From positions 1 through 28,744 of the forward strand of contig CAZSRF010000031.1 in the NCBI GenBank assembly GCA_964609155.1: DNA of 28,744 bases, read 5' to 3'. Below are positions 1-8,574 of the stretch, piece after piece (the stretch's first letter is position 1; the number at the start of each line of letters is the position of its first letter). The translations under genes were made by a program, and so were the position numbers. The notes under the pieces were generated by a model that worked only from the letters and a program-made list of their open reading frames with translations, was not told where the DNA came from and did not search any database. The stretch is from JAGOUU01 sp964609155. GTDB lineage: Bacteria; Pseudomonadota; Gammaproteobacteria; JAGOUU01.

Positions 1-5
1 CGCCA

Positions 6-23
6 CTTCCCCTAAAGGGGAAG
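6..23. repeat. Short perfect inverted repeat
   Basis: CTTCCCCT and AGGGGAAG are separated by two bases. The hairpin lies about 47 bp past the stop of the first gene. It has no T-run after it on either strand, so it is not a canonical intrinsic terminator. It may still end transcripts or protect a 3' end. Confidence 0.5.
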
Positions 24-69
24 AAAACAAACTCACTATGGCTGAAGGGTTACAAATCTAGTAGCTCTA

Positions 70-933
70 TTATCTTCTTCCAGGTCCTCTTCTACTATGA
101 TCTGGCCATTCGCCGTGCTCTGAACCTGGCGGAGTCGATCCATCGTATCCCGAACCAGGCCCAGGTGTCCATCCACTATGACTTCCGTCACTAGCACCAT
201 CTGGATATTTATCGTACGGTGTTGCTGGAGCGGTAGGGGCCTGATCCGGATGCATGCCATGCGGGTAGCCATACCGAAAATGGGGAGCTGGTGAGGCACC
301 ACCATAAGGATAAGGAGCTGCCGGGTATCCAGGCCCAGCACCGCCAAAGTAGCCAGACTCTTCTGGCGAAGGATGCGGCCAACCATGCCCAACATGAGGA
401 GCTGGTGGGCCCAAAGCATCTCGCCGGTGTTTTGCAAGATCGTCACGCAATCGTTGACCTACCACATCTGGGTTAGCCTTAAAGTCACGGCGCAACTTCC
501 TAAGGGCTACTATAAGTTCTTTTGCGTTTTCTATAAATGTTATTTTATCAGAGTAATACTGGCTGAATAAACCGCCTTTATGCTCCTCAATAGCTGTTTC
601 AAGTGACTCAATGCATTGCGTTAGATCGCTAGCAAATTTTTTCGAATTTTGCCGTCGGTCATAGTTCCATATACTTTGTGCTATATGCTCAATTATCCTT
701 ACAGCATCAGATCCTTTAGTAGGGGTATGGCTAACCGATGTATGGATTATAGAATCATCTGGGCTAAGAGCATGGAGAACCAGTAGGAAAGGGTTTTGGG
801 ACGCACTCATATATCCTGTTCTAGCGTAAATATGTGTTTCTGTCTCAGTTTTGCTCCCTAGACGCAAAGGCTTACCTTTAGAATCTGTGGTTAATTTTTG
901 TGTTAATATATCCAACTGGCTAATGATTGTCAT
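70..933 (-). CDS. Unrecognised protein with a Pro/Gly/Tyr-rich tail
   Basis: This 287-aa protein belongs to no family I recognise. Residues 1-174 look like a soluble, largely helical domain with many charged residues between about 95 and 172. From about residue 175 to the end the chain is rich in Pro, Gly, Tyr, His and Ser and is probably disordered. There is no signal peptide or membrane segment. The start is well supported by a TAGGAGGA ribosome site at 942-949. The DNA for the tail is clearly richer in G+C than the rest of the window, which the Gly/Pro/Ala content explains at least in part. The gene stands alone with its own promoter. A secreted or host-directed protein is possible but nothing here proves it. 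Confidence 0.75.
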   Translation of the reverse strand: MTIISQLDILTQKLTTDSKGKPLRLGSKTETETHIYARTGYMSASQNPFLLVLHALSPDDSIIHTSVSHTPTKGSDAVRIIEHIAQSIWNYDRRQNSKKFASDLTQCIESLETAIEEHKGGLFSQYYSDKITFIENAKELIVALRKLRRDFKANPDVVGQRLRDDLAKHRRDALGPPAPHVGHGWPHPSPEESGYFGGAGPGYPAAPYPYGGASPAPHFRYGYPHGMHPDQAPTAPATPYDKYPDGASDGSHSGWTPGPGSGYDGSTPPGSEHGEWPDHSRRGPGRR

Positions 934-961
934 AAAAATAAATCCTCCTATTAATTGGACC

Positions 962-980
962 CTATACAGTCAGTATAGCA
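962..980 (-). promoter_or_regulatory. Extended -10 promoter overlapped by a palindrome
   Basis: On the minus strand TGC-TATACT forms an extended -10 element at 972-980, with no good -35 box. The inverted repeat CTATAC-N5-GTATAG at 962-978 covers this -10 and the likely start site. That is a typical position for a repressor operator. The control target is the gene starting at 933. Confidence 0.5.
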
Positions 981-1014
981 TAAAATTTATGTAAGTTAGA
1001 AAAATAATATAGAA

Positions 1015-1043
1015 AATTGAATCACGAATTGAATCATATTAAA
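1015..1043. repeat. Direct repeats upstream of the first gene's promoter
   Basis: AATTGAATCA occurs twice (1015-1024 and 1027-1036), 12 bp apart, followed by the related ATTAAA at 1038-1043. Read on the minus strand this gives TTTAAT, TTCAAT, TTCAAT at about one helical turn each. The array sits just upstream of the expected -35 position, as expected for an activator site. Confidence 0.4.
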
Positions 1044-1109
1044 TCTTACCCAAGACTCTAAAAAATAGGATTTTTTTCAACTTTATAGATGTAACACTTT
1101 GATATTACA

Positions 1110-1148
1110 AATAAGAAAGCCAAGCTTCACGGGTATAAAACTTGGCTG
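1110..1148 (-). terminator. Probable terminator of nrdAB
   Basis: On the minus strand AGCCAAG and CTTGGCT (1141-1147 and 1118-1124) form a 7-bp stem with a 16-nt loop. It is followed by TTTCTTATTT. It lies about 35 bp after the nrdB stop. Confidence 0.6.
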
Positions 1149-1181
1149 GGGGGAGGTAACTAATTGATAATGGTATTTGGG

Positions 1182-2300
1182 TTATTCATCCCAATTAAGA
1201 GCACCACCTGTTTGGTACTCGATAACTCGAGTCTCGAAGAAGTTTTTTTCTTTTTTAAGATCAAGCATTTCACTCATCCATGGAAATGGGTTTTCAGCTC
1301 CAGGGTATTGTTCTGGTAAGCCTATTTGTGCACATCTTCTATTGGCAATGTAATACAAATATTCTTGGAACATGTTAGCGTTTAAGCCTAAAATACCACG
1401 CGGCATTGTGTCAACAGCATATTGATACTCTAGATCTACGCCTTCTCTAATCATTCTAATAGCTTCTTGTTGGAAACTAGGGGTCCATAACTCTGGGTTT
1501 TCAATTTTTATTTGGTTAATAACATCAATACCAAAATTCATATGCATGGATTCATCACGGAGGATATATTGAATTTGTTCAGAGGTCCCAACCATTTTAT
1601 TTCTACGGCCTAGTGATAATAGTTGCACAAAACCAACGTAGAAAAATATCCCTTCGAAGACGACATAAAAAGCTATCAAGTCTCTTAAAAGTCTTTGGTT
1701 ATCTTCAACAGAGCCTGTATTAAATCTAGGATCGCCTAAGCTTTGAGTATATGGCAATGCCCAAGCTGCTTTTGTAGCTACTGCTGGTACCTCACGATAC
1801 ATATTAAATACTTTAGCTTCATCTAAGCTTAGGCTTTCAATAATATATTGATAAGAATGTGTATGTAATGCTTCTTCAAATGCTTGGCGTAGCAAGTACT
1901 GGCGGCATTCTGGATTAGTAATGTGCTTATAGACTGCTAACACAAGATTATTTGCCACCAAAGAGTCAGCAGTAGAGAAAAAACCTAATGTTCTTTCAAC
2001 AATCACACGCTCATCATCTGTTAAACCGTTTGGATCTTTCCATAAGGCTATATCAGCTGACATATTAATTTCATTAGGCATCCAATGATTAGCGCATGCA
2101 TTTAAATATTTATCCCATGCCCATGCGTATTTAAAGGGTACTAATTGATTCAAATCAGCACGGCAGTTAATAATTTTTTTATCGTCAACCTGAATCCTTG
2201 CTGCTCCCATTTCTAGGTTTTCTAAGCCAGTTGCGCCAGTATTTACTGCATGTCCTTTGCTAGTTCTATTTGCAGTTTCTAAAGTAGTATCTATCACCAT
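1182..2300 (-). CDS. nrdB: Ribonucleotide reductase class Ia, beta subunit
   Basis: NrdB carries the diiron-tyrosyl radical used by NrdA to reduce ribonucleoside diphosphates to deoxyribonucleotides. All expected metal ligands are readable in the 372-aa sequence: Asp112, Glu143, His146, Glu216, Glu250 and His253. The radical tyrosine is Tyr150 in the motif EALHTHSY, so this is the classic Tyr type and not the Phe variant of subclass Ic. A near-C-terminal Tyr362 is suited to the radical transfer path. A GGAGAG ribosome site at 2311-2316 supports the start. It follows nrdA by 24 bp and is almost certainly co-transcribed from the nrdA promoter. The hairpin at 1118-1147 probably ends the operon. 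Confidence 0.97.
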   Translation of the reverse strand: MVIDTTLETANRTSKGHAVNTGATGLENLEMGAARIQVDDKKIINCRADLNQLVPFKYAWAWDKYLNACANHWMPNEINMSADIALWKDPNGLTDDERVIVERTLGFFSTADSLVANNLVLAVYKHITNPECRQYLLRQAFEEALHTHSYQYIIESLSLDEAKVFNMYREVPAVATKAAWALPYTQSLGDPRFNTGSVEDNQRLLRDLIAFYVVFEGIFFYVGFVQLLSLGRRNKMVGTSEQIQYILRDESMHMNFGIDVINQIKIENPELWTPSFQQEAIRMIREGVDLEYQYAVDTMPRGILGLNANMFQEYLYYIANRRCAQIGLPEQYPGAENPFPWMSEMLDLKKEKNFFETRVIEYQTGGALNWDE

Positions 2301-2324
2301 AATTATATACTCTCCAATTTTTTA

Positions 2325-5210
2325 TTATTGACATGCTTCGCAATCAGGGTTATCAATAGCACAGGCTGCCACAGTTGAAGCTTGTACTTGCGCAGGTTTT
2401 ACAGCATTTAATGCAGAATCAGTAATGGTTGATTTTTCTGCGTTAGTAACACCCATGCTTCGTAGATAATATGTTGTTTTAAGACCACGTTCCCAAGCAT
2501 GGCGGTACATTTTATCTAACTTGGGTCCAGATGCTTGTGCCATATATAAATTTAATGATTGCGCTTGATCAATCCACTTTTGGCGACGAGCTGCAGCATC
2601 AATCAGATATACTGGGTCAATCTCAAATGCTGTGGCATATTTGTCTTTTAATCTTTGTGGAATACGATCTATATTAACAACGCTACCATTGAAATATTTT
2701 AGATCATTAACCATGACATTATCCCATAAATTTTCAGCTTTTAGGTCTGCTACTAAATAAGGATTGATGACTGTAAACTCACCTGATAAATTTGATTTAA
2801 CAAATAGATTTTGAAAAGTAGGCTCTATAGATTGTGTAACGCCACAAATATTAGAAATAGTTGCTGTAGGAGCAATAGCCATAACATTAGAGTTACGCAT
2901 GCCATGGACTTTTACTTGATCTCTTAAAGAAGCCCAATCCAAAGTAGTGCTTTCATCAAGATTGACATAGCCATTACGCTGTTGCTTTAATAATTTTATT
3001 GAGTCGATAGGTAAGATACCTTGGCTCCATAATGATCCACTGTAAGTCTCATAACAGCCACGTTCAATTGCTAAATCGCTAGATGCTTTTATAGCACAGT
3101 AGCTTATGAACTCCATAGATTCATCAGCAAACTGAACAGCTTGTTCTGAAGCATTGGCAATATCTAGTTTGTATAAAACATCTTGGAAAGCCATAATACC
3201 CATACCAATAGGTCTATGTAAAAGATTCGATCTCCTTGCTTGCTCAACAGGGTAGAAGTTAATATCAATAACATTGTCTAACATACGCACAGCGGTCTTA
3301 ATAGTTTTAGCTAATTTATCTTTATCTAGAGTGACTATACCATCATGAGTAGTAACATGGTTAGCAAGGTTAATACTTCCTAAGTTACAAACAGCTATTT
3401 CATCAACAGATGTATTTAGCGTGATTTCTGTACATAAATTAGAGCTGTGGACTATGCCTATATGTTGTTGAGGTGATCTAATATTACAAGGATCTTTAAA
3501 AGTGATCCAAGGATGGCCTGTTTCAAATAATAGACCTAGCATTTTGCGCCATAGATTAACAGCAGAAACTTTTTTGAAGTTTTTTATTTGGTTTTTATTT
3601 GCCATTTCTTCATAAGCTAGATACTTTTGCTCGAAGTCTTTACCATAACTGTCATGCAAGTCAGGTGTTTCATCAGGCGAGAATAATGTCCAGTCTTCTT
3701 TTGCATACATACGTTTCATGAATAAATCTGGGATCCAGTTGGCAGTATTCATATCATGAGTACGTCTGCGTTCGTCTCCAGTGTTTTTACGTAATTCTAA
3801 GAATTCTTCTATATCAATGTGCCAAGTTTCTAAGTAAGCGCATACGGCACCTTTGCGTTTGCCACCTTGGTTAACAGCAACAGCTATATCATTGGCAACT
3901 TTTAAGAATGGCCCAACACCCTGAGATTTACCGTTAGTTCCTTCAATATGTGAGTTTAAGCCACGTATTGGCGTCCAATCATTACCAAGACCACCTGCGT
4001 ATTTAGATAATAATGCATTGTCTTTATAGGCATTAAAGATCCCATCAAGGCTGTCATTAATTGTTGTTAGGTAACAGCTGGATAATTGTGATCTCAGTGT
4101 TCCTGAGTTAAATAATGTTGGAGTTGAACTCATAAAGTCAAAATTAGACAAAAGATCATAAAACTCAATAGCTCTATTATTTTTATCTTTTTCTGCAATA
4201 GCTAATCCCATTGCAACACGCATAAAGAATACTTGTGGCAATTCTAAACGAGTACCTTGATCATGAATAAAATAACGATCATATAAGGTTTGTAAGCCTA
4301 AATAAGTAAATTTCAGATCGCGATCGTATCTGTCTTTTATAGCTGCTCCTAAAAGGTCTAAATCAAAGTCCAATAATTTTTTATCGAGTCGTTTTAGTTC
4401 TATTCCTCTATGAATAAACTGTTTGAAAACTATAGGATAAAAATCAGCCATTTCTGCCTGTGTGATGTCACCAGTATGTTGAAAATATGTCAAAGCTTCA
4501 TTTCTGCATTCATGAAGCAGTAATCTGGCAGTAACATAAGAGTAATTAGGTTCTTGCTCTATAAGAGGGCGAGTTGCCATAATCATGGCTTTATAAACAT
4601 CTTTTAAAGGCACACCATTGAAAATATTTTTTTCTGTAGCAGAAAATATTTGTTTGGCATCAACTTCTTCAAGGTTAGAACAAGCTTCACTAATTAATTC
4701 TTGTAAATGCAACACAGGTAAATCAGCCTGATCACCGTTAGGCATAGTTACTTTAATATGATGCGAAAGGCTTGCGGCTATTTCTTCTTTACGTGCTTGA
4801 TTACGACTTTCACGGTAGAGAACGTAAGAACGTGCCACTTTATGCTCGCCAGCACGCATAAGCGCAAGTTCTACTTGATCTTGGATATCTTCTATATCAA
4901 TAATACCGCCAGTAGGTAGGCGCCTTTTAAATATTTTTGTAATATCTGTAGTGAGTTTCGTTACCAGATCATGGATTCGAGATGAAACTGCAGCATTATT
5001 ACCTTCAACGGCTAAAAAAGCTTTTGACATTGCAACAGCAATCTTATTGTCATCGTAGTTTGTAACTGATTTGTTACGACGAATAACACGAATAGCATTA
5101 GGTAGTTGACCTTCCATTACATGGCTAGAAGGTGTACTAGCTTTGCTTTGAAGATTGATATTCACATTATTTTTAATATTTAATTTATTACTTAAGTCTT
5201 TTATATCCAT
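2325..5210 (-). CDS. nrdA: Ribonucleotide reductase class Ia, alpha subunit
   Basis: The catalytic subunit of ribonucleoside-diphosphate reductase, 961 aa, which is the long Pseudomonas-type form (E. coli NrdA is about 760 aa). Residues about 35-140 form an ATP-cone, and a second, degenerate-looking cone spans about 150-240. In P. aeruginosa the first cone is the activity switch. Active-site residues are present: Cys379 (SSCY), Asn591-Cys593-Glu595 (NLCTE) and Cys608 (VCNLGSINL). The radical-transfer pair is Tyr914-Tyr915. The C-terminal CEAC (Cys957, Cys960) is the swinging thiol pair re-reduced by thioredoxin or glutaredoxin. The start used has GGAG about 12 bp upstream; Met32 is a possible alternative. 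The long upstream region holds predicted NrdR and DnaA sites. Confidence 0.97.
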   Translation of the reverse strand: MDIKDLSNKLNIKNNVNINLQSKASTPSSHVMEGQLPNAIRVIRRNKSVTNYDDNKIAVAMSKAFLAVEGNNAAVSSRIHDLVTKLTTDITKIFKRRLPTGGIIDIEDIQDQVELALMRAGEHKVARSYVLYRESRNQARKEEIAASLSHHIKVTMPNGDQADLPVLHLQELISEACSNLEEVDAKQIFSATEKNIFNGVPLKDVYKAMIMATRPLIEQEPNYSYVTARLLLHECRNEALTYFQHTGDITQAEMADFYPIVFKQFIHRGIELKRLDKKLLDFDLDLLGAAIKDRYDRDLKFTYLGLQTLYDRYFIHDQGTRLELPQVFFMRVAMGLAIAEKDKNNRAIEFYDLLSNFDFMSSTPTLFNSGTLRSQLSSCYLTTINDSLDGIFNAYKDNALLSKYAGGLGNDWTPIRGLNSHIEGTNGKSQGVGPFLKVANDIAVAVNQGGKRKGAVCAYLETWHIDIEEFLELRKNTGDERRRTHDMNTANWIPDLFMKRMYAKEDWTLFSPDETPDLHDSYGKDFEQKYLAYEEMANKNQIKNFKKVSAVNLWRKMLGLLFETGHPWITFKDPCNIRSPQQHIGIVHSSNLCTEITLNTSVDEIAVCNLGSINLANHVTTHDGIVTLDKDKLAKTIKTAVRMLDNVIDINFYPVEQARRSNLLHRPIGMGIMAFQDVLYKLDIANASEQAVQFADESMEFISYCAIKASSDLAIERGCYETYSGSLWSQGILPIDSIKLLKQQRNGYVNLDESTTLDWASLRDQVKVHGMRNSNVMAIAPTATISNICGVTQSIEPTFQNLFVKSNLSGEFTVINPYLVADLKAENLWDNVMVNDLKYFNGSVVNIDRIPQRLKDKYATAFEIDPVYLIDAAARRQKWIDQAQSLNLYMAQASGPKLDKMYRHAWERGLKTTYYLRSMGVTNAEKSTITDSALNAVKPAQVQASTVAACAIDNPDCEACQ

Positions 5211-5410
5211 AGCTCTTAGGTTCTCCGCAGTTACAAACTACAGCTTACAGTTGGTTGATATTTAATATGCTAGTTTACTTATAACTATTTATTTTAATTT
5301 CATTTATTCACGCGGTACATCTGAACTTCTAATACTTACAATTAACAATTAACATGTGAGCATTCTTACGGACATATGTTATGTTGATAATTATTTTAAA
5401 CTTTGTTGAC

Positions 5411-5426
5411 CCACTATATATAGGGG
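5411..5426. promoter_or_regulatory. NrdR box 1 (strong)
   Basis: CCACTATATATAGGGG matches the NrdR consensus acaCwAtATaTwGtgt at 13 of 16 positions, including the whole CTATATATAG core. NrdR is the ATP-cone repressor of ribonucleotide reductase operons. The site overlaps the best -10-like TATATA for leftward nrdA transcription. Confidence 0.8.
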
Positions 5427-5442
5427 TTAATTCCGCTAACAG

Positions 5443-5458
5443 TTACAAGATAGAGGGT
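5443..5458. promoter_or_regulatory. NrdR box 2 (weaker)
   Basis: TTACAAGATAGAGGGT matches the NrdR consensus at 11 of 16 positions. It starts 32 bp from box 1, about three helical turns. NrdR boxes are known to occur as pairs with this spacing, which is the main reason for believing the weaker site. Confidence 0.55.
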
Positions 5459-5474
5459 TTTCCCCTAAATTGCA

Positions 5475-5538
5475 AGTGGATAAGTCTGTGGAAAAGGTGT
5501 GAAGTAGAGGCTAATAATTTGTGAATATTCGTGGATAA
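5475..5538 (-). promoter_or_regulatory. Cluster of four DnaA-box-like 9-mers
   Basis: Four 9-mers each differ by one base from a DnaA box (TTATCCACA, or TTATNCACA, read on the minus strand). They lie at 5475-5483, 5487-5495, 5520-5528 and 5530-5538, all in the same orientation, within 64 bp directly upstream of the NrdR boxes. In E. coli, nrdAB transcription is controlled by DnaA bound upstream, so the same role is the simplest reading. Confidence 0.5.
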
Positions 5539-5634
5539 GTGGAATAGTTTTTTGGTATTCAAGGAGTTGTTTGAATTAACTAAAGAAAAAAATTTGGAAA
5601 AAATAATAATATTCTCCTACTTATTTAGCTTAGT

Positions 5635-5670
5635 TAACTTGCAAAAATGTTTCGCAAGTTATTTTTTTTT
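5635..5670 (+). terminator. Orphan plus-strand intrinsic terminator
   Basis: TAACTTGC and GCAAGTTA (5635-5642, 5654-5661) form a perfect 8-bp stem with an 11-nt loop, followed directly by nine T's. It is a strong terminator for plus-strand RNA. No plus-strand gene lies upstream in this region. On the minus strand the T-run is missing, so it does not fit as the argD terminator. Confidence 0.75.
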
Positions 5671-5712
5671 GCGCATGTCTTAAGTAATCTCAAACCTAAC
5701 TTTATCTATTAG

Positions 5713-6894
5713 TTATTTATCATCCACGCCAAACTCAGCAATAATCTTAGGTAACGCTTCAGATAAAATATCAATTTCTTCTAAAGTTATATTCAGAGGT
5801 GGTGCCAAACGAATAGTATTGATTGCGGTTACGCTAAATAATATTTTATATTTAAGTGCTATGTGTAATATTTCTCTAGCAGGGCGATTTAACTCAATGC
5901 CTATCCATAAGCCTTTGCCGCGAATATTTTTTACTTGTGGTAGATTTTTTAAGTTATTTTTTAACTTAACTAATAATTGTTCACCCAATTTAGCAGAATT
6001 TTCGCAAAGATTTTCTTGTTCTATAGTATCTAAGACAACTTTAGAAACATGACAGCAAAGCGGGTTGCCACCATAGGTTGTACCGTGATTGCCAAATTGT
6101 AGTAAATCTTTAGCAGGTCCTGCAGCCACACAGGCACCGATTGGTATGCCGCCGCCCAAGCCTTTAGCTAATGTGATAACATCAGGTAGGATATTATAGT
6201 GTTGATAGTCAAACCATTTACCCGTGCGGCCAATGCCGCTTTGCACTTCATCTAGCATGAAAAGCCAATTATTTTTGGTACAAATCTCTCGTAATTTTGG
6301 TAAGTAATCAGCAGAAGGTAAATTAATTCCACCTTCGCCTTGGATAGGCTCTAATAAAATAGCGACAACATTTTTGTTGTGTTTAGCAATTTCTTCAACA
6401 GCTTTTATATCATCAAAAGGGACTCGGAGAAACCCTTGGACCAGAGGCTCAAAACCAGCTTGTACTTTGCGGTTGCCACTGGCTGAAATGGTCGCCAAAG
6501 TACGACCATGAAAAGATTTGTCTGTAACGATAATCTGAGGGTTTTCAATATTATTTTTATGGCCATACATTCTAGCTAATTTTATAGCACACTCGTTAGC
6601 CTCAGCACCGCTATTACAAAAAAAGGCCTGTTCCATTTTAGAAAGTTTACATAATTTTTCTGCTAGCGCATATTGTTCAGGAATAGTGACTACATTAGAT
6701 AAGTGAATAAATTTTTTTGCCTGCTCAGAAATAGCATTGACCATATTAGGGTGGGCATGGCCTAAGGTGCTGACAGCTATGCCTCCTAGAGCATCTAAGT
6801 ATCGATTATTGTCTGTATCAAATAACCAACATCCTTGACCTTTAATGAAAGATATAGGTAGCGGATTGTAAGTTGGCATTAGATATGATGACAT
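5713..6894 (-). CDS. argD: Acetylornithine/succinylornithine-type aminotransferase
   Basis: A class III pyridoxal-phosphate aminotransferase of 393 aa, normal length for ArgD. It transfers an amino group between glutamate and N-acetylornithine; many ArgD enzymes also serve as succinyl-diaminopimelate aminotransferase in lysine and peptidoglycan synthesis. Visible motifs are SGAEAN (95-100) for cofactor phosphate, the cofactor aspartate Asp215 in LDEVQSGIGRTG, the Schiff-base Lys244 in TLAKGLGGG, and Arg362 in IRLAPPL for the substrate carboxylate. TGGAG upstream of the ATG supports the start. No other arginine gene is near, so the lysine/diaminopimelate role may matter more in this organism; that is inference. 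It is divergent from manC. Confidence 0.88.
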   Translation of the reverse strand: MSSYLMPTYNPLPISFIKGQGCWLFDTDNNRYLDALGGIAVSTLGHAHPNMVNAISEQAKKFIHLSNVVTIPEQYALAEKLCKLSKMEQAFFCNSGAEANECAIKLARMYGHKNNIENPQIIVTDKSFHGRTLATISASGNRKVQAGFEPLVQGFLRVPFDDIKAVEEIAKHNKNVVAILLEPIQGEGGINLPSADYLPKLREICTKNNWLFMLDEVQSGIGRTGKWFDYQHYNILPDVITLAKGLGGGIPIGACVAAGPAKDLLQFGNHGTTYGGNPLCCHVSKVVLDTIEQENLCENSAKLGEQLLVKLKNNLKNLPQVKNIRGKGLWIGIELNRPAREILHIALKYKILFSVTAINTIRLAPPLNITLEEIDILSEALPKIIAEFGVDDK

Positions 6895-7089
6895 AAAATT
6901 TTCTCCAGATTATCACAATTACATATAGTTATGAGCAAGGTTACTTAATTTATTTTTAAAATTAGCTATATAGTACTATTATTGAGTTATTATATAAATA
7001 TAACATTATAAAAATACAAGACTAAAGATAGATAAGAAAAGTTTAATAATAAAAATCTATTAGTGCAATAAAGATTATTAGGATCTACC

Positions 7090-8547
7090 ATGCTGATTCC
7101 AGTTATATTAAGCGGTGGTGTTGGTTCAAGATTGTGGCCATTGTCACGTAAATCTAAACCTAAGCATTTTATGCCGTTGATTGATGATCATATTGGCGAT
7201 GTAAGTAAAAGTTTATTACAACAAACAACATTACGTTGTAATAAAAATGCTTACAAAGAGTTTAATGTTTTTACTCACGATCCAATTATGGTATGCGATA
7301 AAGAGCATAGGTTTTTAGTTGCTGATCAATGTCGCGAAGTTAATATACAACCTCATAGTATTATTTTAGAACCAGAGCGGAAAGATACAGCTGCAGCAAT
7401 AGTATTAGCAGCCATGTATATTTATAAAGAAAACCCTGATGCTATTATGTTAGTTCTACCGTCAGATCATTATATGTCTGATAATCAATATTTTATTAAA
7501 AGAATTGCTGATACCAAAAAATTTGCTAAAGATAATATTGTCACTTTTGGTATTCCTCCTAAATACCCTGAAACTGCTTATGGTTATATAAATGCCGACC
7601 TGACTCATGAACTAGGGGAAGATTGTTTTGGCGTTATTCGATTTATTGAAAAACCTAAAATTCATGTTGCTGAAAAACTTCTTGAAGCACAAGATTGTTT
7701 TTGGAATAGTGGTATGTTTATGTTTAATGTTGCTAATTTTTTAGAATTATGCAAAACGTTTCAGCCAGAATTATATGAAAACTGCAAAAAAACATTAGAT
7801 ACACAATATAACGATCATGAGTTTATTGCTTTTAATGCAGAATATTTTTCTAAAATTCAACCAATTTCAATTGATTATGCCATTATGCAAGAATGTCAAA
7901 ATATGGTGGTTGCTAAATATGATGGGGAATGGTCAGATGTTGGTTGTTGGCATGGTGTTTGGCAAAAGTCTAATAAAGACGTTAACAATAATGTGATTAT
8001 GGGCAATGTTATCTACAATGATAATGTTGATAATTGTTATCTTAGATCAGACAACCGGCTTATTGTAGTGGCTGATGTAGAAAACTTAAGCGTTGTTGAG
8101 ACTCCTGATGCAGTTCTTGTGACAACACTAGATAACTCTCAAAACTTAAGAGATATAGTTGAGGCTTCTTTAATAAAAAATAAAAAAGAATTTTTAGAAC
8201 ATAGCCATGTTCATAAGCCTTGGGGTGAGTATATTGTTTTAGGGGATAACGGAAAATTTAAAGTCAAAAAATTAATTGTCAGACCAGGTGCTGCTTTATC
8301 TTTGCAAGAGCATGCTCATCGCTCTGAGCATTGGGTTATTGTCGAAGGAGAGGCGCAAGTAATAAGAGATCAGGAAAAACTTACTCTCAAAGCTAATGAG
8401 ACTATTACAATAGGCAAAGGGGTAAGACATAGAGTTACTAATCCCAATGCTACTAATAATTTAGTTATAATAGAGGTTCAAATAGGTGATTATTTAGGGG
8501 AAGATGATATCATACGCTATCAAGATAATTATGGGCGTGTAAAGTAA
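7090..8547 (+). CDS. manC: Mannose-1-P guanylyltransferase / mannose-6-P isomerase
   Basis: A bifunctional enzyme of the ManC/AlgA/XanB type, 485 aa. The N-terminal nucleotidyltransferase makes GDP-mannose from mannose-1-phosphate and GTP; its signature GGVGSRLWPLSR is at 9-20 with KPKHF just after, and FIEKP at 185-189. The C-terminal cupin (about 375-480) is the type II phosphomannose isomerase, with QEHAHRSEHW at 406-415 carrying metal-ligand His408 and His410. The product feeds mannose-, rhamnose- or fucose-containing surface glycans. TAGGA upstream of the ATG is the likely ribosome site. The malic enzyme gene starts 27 bp downstream. No glycan cluster is adjacent, but a sugar transferase homologue lies at 27067. 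Confidence 0.93.
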   Translation: MLIPVILSGGVGSRLWPLSRKSKPKHFMPLIDDHIGDVSKSLLQQTTLRCNKNAYKEFNVFTHDPIMVCDKEHRFLVADQCREVNIQPHSIILEPERKDTAAAIVLAAMYIYKENPDAIMLVLPSDHYMSDNQYFIKRIADTKKFAKDNIVTFGIPPKYPETAYGYINADLTHELGEDCFGVIRFIEKPKIHVAEKLLEAQDCFWNSGMFMFNVANFLELCKTFQPELYENCKKTLDTQYNDHEFIAFNAEYFSKIQPISIDYAIMQECQNMVVAKYDGEWSDVGCWHGVWQKSNKDVNNNVIMGNVIYNDNVDNCYLRSDNRLIVVADVENLSVVETPDAVLVTTLDNSQNLRDIVEASLIKNKKEFLEHSHVHKPWGEYIVLGDNGKFKVKKLIVRPGAALSLQEHAHRSEHWVIVEGEAQVIRDQEKLTLKANETITIGKGVRHRVTNPNATNNLVIIEVQIGDYLGEDDIIRYQDNYGRVK

Positions 8548-8574
8548 TATAAGAAACTTAATTTAAGCATCGAC

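Larger units (their letters stand above)
5211..5712. other. 502-bp control region between nrdA and argD
   Basis: No gene was found here. It holds, from left to right, an AT-rich stretch of about 190 bp that would be the nrdA leader, two NrdR-like boxes, four DnaA-box-like 9-mers, an A/T-rich segment and a plus-strand intrinsic terminator. Each is listed separately. Confidence 0.7.

Noticed and set aside
6..23. Intrinsic terminator for the first gene
   Set aside because: The hairpin is perfect but no T-run follows it on either strand.
5567..5680. Possible small plus-strand frame from a TTG after AAGGAG
   Set aside because: The ribosome-site-like sequence touches the TTG with no spacing, and the frame runs through the intrinsic terminator hairpin, so translation is unlikely.
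6895..7089. Promoters for argD and manC in the divergent gap
   Set aside because: The gap is so AT-rich that many -10-like words exist; no pair with good boxes and a sensible distance to the ribosome sites stood out.
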